From positions 1 to 6,840 of the forward strand of contig JAKLLI010000104.1 of NCBI GenBank assembly GCA_023150195.1: DNA of 6,840 bases, read 5' to 3'. Positions 6,156 to 6,840 of the stretch are shown one piece after another. Position 1 is the first letter of the stretch. Each line of letters begins with the position of its first letter. The notes beneath the pieces were generated by a model. The model saw nothing but the letters and a program-made list of their open reading frames with translations. It was not told the DNA's origin and ran no database searches. This DNA is from Azonexus sp. (lineage in GTDB: Bacteria; Pseudomonadota; Gammaproteobacteria; Burkholderiales; Rhodocyclaceae). The position numbers and the translations under genes are program-made.

Positions 6156-6162
6156 GCAGGGC

Positions 6163-6351
6163 TTAGTGATGTCCCTTGGGGGCTTCGCCCTTGAAGACAT
6201 AGTGGGTGGAGCAGTAGGGGCAGGTGACTTCCCCGCTTTGCAGCACGTCAAGGAAAACGCGCGGATGCTGGCTCCACAAGGCGCTGCCCGGCTGCGGGCA
6301 ATGCAGCGGCAGATCGTGTGCGGTGACTTCGACGGTTTTGTTGTCGGACAT
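6163..6351 (-). CDS. CHCC-type zinc-finger domain protein
   Basis: A 62-residue protein made up almost wholly of a zf-CHCC domain, related to the zinc-binding part of mitochondrial complex I subunit NDUFS6. Probable zinc ligands are Cys18, His29, Cys44 and Cys47, in CPQPGSALWSQHPRVFLDV and TCPYCSTHYVF, which match the family pattern CPxP...W..HPR...CPYC. The tail is basic and His-rich (KGEAPKGHH). Its bacterial role is not established; a link to respiration or metal handling would rest only on the NDUFS6 relationship. The ATG start is backed by a good Shine-Dalgarno, AGGGAG (complement of 6358-6363), 6 nt upstream. The gene starts 15 nt after the ilvE stop, so it is probably co-transcribed with ilvE. 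The stop is TAA. Confidence 0.92.
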   Translation of the reverse strand: MSDNKTVEVTAHDLPLHCPQPGSALWSQHPRVFLDVLQSGEVTCPYCSTHYVFKGEAPKGHH

Positions 6352-6366
6352 CGTTTGCTCCCTGAA

Positions 6367-6840
6367 TTAAACGTAGGCCAGCCAGTCAGCATGGGCAGCA
6401 GAGCGGCCATACACCACGTCGAAGTATTTTTCCTGCAATGCCTTGGTGATCTCGCCGCGATGGCCCGGGCCAATCTGGCGGTTGTCGAGTTCGCGGATCG
6501 GCGTGACTTCAGCGGCGGTGCCGGTGAAGAAGGCTTCATCGGCGCAATACACTTCATCGCGCGTAATGCGCTTTTCGATCACTTCAATGCCCAGTTCGCC
6601 AGCCAGCTGCATGACGGTAGCGCGGGTGATGCCTTCCAGGCAGGCGGTCAGGTCTGGCGTGTAGAGCTTGCCGTTCTTGACGATGAACAGGTTTTCACCG
6701 GCACCTTCGCAGGCATAGCCTTCCGGATCGAGCAGCAGGGCTTCGTCGTAACCATCGGTGGTGGCCTCGTTGTTGGCGAGGATGGAATTCATGTAATTGC
6801 CGGAAGCCTTGGCGCGGACCATGGTGATGTTCACATGGTG
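6367..6840 (-). CDS. ilvE: Branched-chain amino acid aminotransferase, C-terminal part (5' end outside window)
   Basis: The last 157 residues of a class IV, PLP-dependent aminotransferase that makes leucine, isoleucine and valine from their 2-oxo acids with glutamate as donor. The frame is open to the right edge, so the start lies outside. The visible part opens in the region holding the PLP-binding lysine (RAKASGNYMNS, Lys at codon 6810-6808), then has GYDEALLLD, the EGAGENLF cofactor motif, GITR and TGTAAEVTP, all in the order found in IlvE. D-amino acid transaminase and aminodeoxychorismate lyase share the fold, but the YMNSILANNEA and AAEVTPIRELD segments favour IlvE. The stop TAA is 15 nt from the zinc-finger start. 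From memory, ilvE next to waaF also occurs in Pseudomonas. Confidence 0.94.
   Translation of the reverse strand, partial: HHVNITMVRAKASGNYMNSILANNEATTDGYDEALLLDPEGYACEGAGENLFIVKNGKLYTPDLTACLEGITRATVMQLAGELGIEVIEKRITRDEVYCADEAFFTGTAAEVTPIRELDNRQIGPGHRGEITKALQEKYFDVVYGRSAAHADWLAYV

Noticed and set aside
6111..6557. 148-codon - strand frame over the zinc-finger and ilvE genes
   Set aside because: Shadow of two genes with clear family motifs; Ser/Pro/Arg-rich content typical of a wrong frame.

Overview
The window is about 6.8 kb of GC-rich, tightly packed chromosomal DNA from a proteobacterium. The protein families and the run ilvE – CHCC zinc finger – waaF – SnoaL-like – yheT-type hydrolase – phosphomannomutase/phosphoglucomutase – EAL/HDOD beside alaS suggest a betaproteobacterium, most likely of the Rhodocyclales (Dechloromonas/Azonexus type). 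That placement comes from remembered gene order and protein character, not from a search. I see no insertion sequence, phage gene, CRISPR array, tRNA or rRNA. It reads as ordinary core genome.

Left edge, + strand (1-630): the 3' end of alaS (alanyl-tRNA synthetase) overlaps by 4 nt a small gene for an exported protein of unknown function. The next gene, on the - strand, has a stop codon that directly abuts the stop of this one. The junction is a perfect 16-bp palindrome followed on the - strand by five T, so it is probably the intrinsic terminator of the leftward genes.

Rest of the window, - strand (6840 down to 631): one long directional cluster. In transcription order it holds ilvE (3' end only), a 62-aa CHCC zinc-finger protein, waaF (LPS heptosyltransferase II), a SnoaL/NTF2-like protein, a YheT-type alpha/beta hydrolase, a phosphomannomutase/phosphoglucomutase, an EAL-HDOD protein, and after about 105 bp a small two-pass membrane protein. 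Spacings from waaF to the EAL-HDOD gene run from a 4-nt overlap to a 9-nt gap, which points to one transcript with translational coupling.

The common theme is the cell envelope. WaaF adds heptose to the LPS inner core, the phosphohexomutase makes mannose-1-P or glucose-1-P for sugar nucleotides, and the EAL-HDOD protein is a likely signalling partner. The hydrolase, the SnoaL-like protein and the two small proteins have no established role here. I found no clear novel system. The best leads are the stop-stop terminator, a strong hairpin just ahead of a waaF start that lacks a Shine-Dalgarno, the TTG-started hydrolase with no internal Met, and the two unassigned small envelope proteins.
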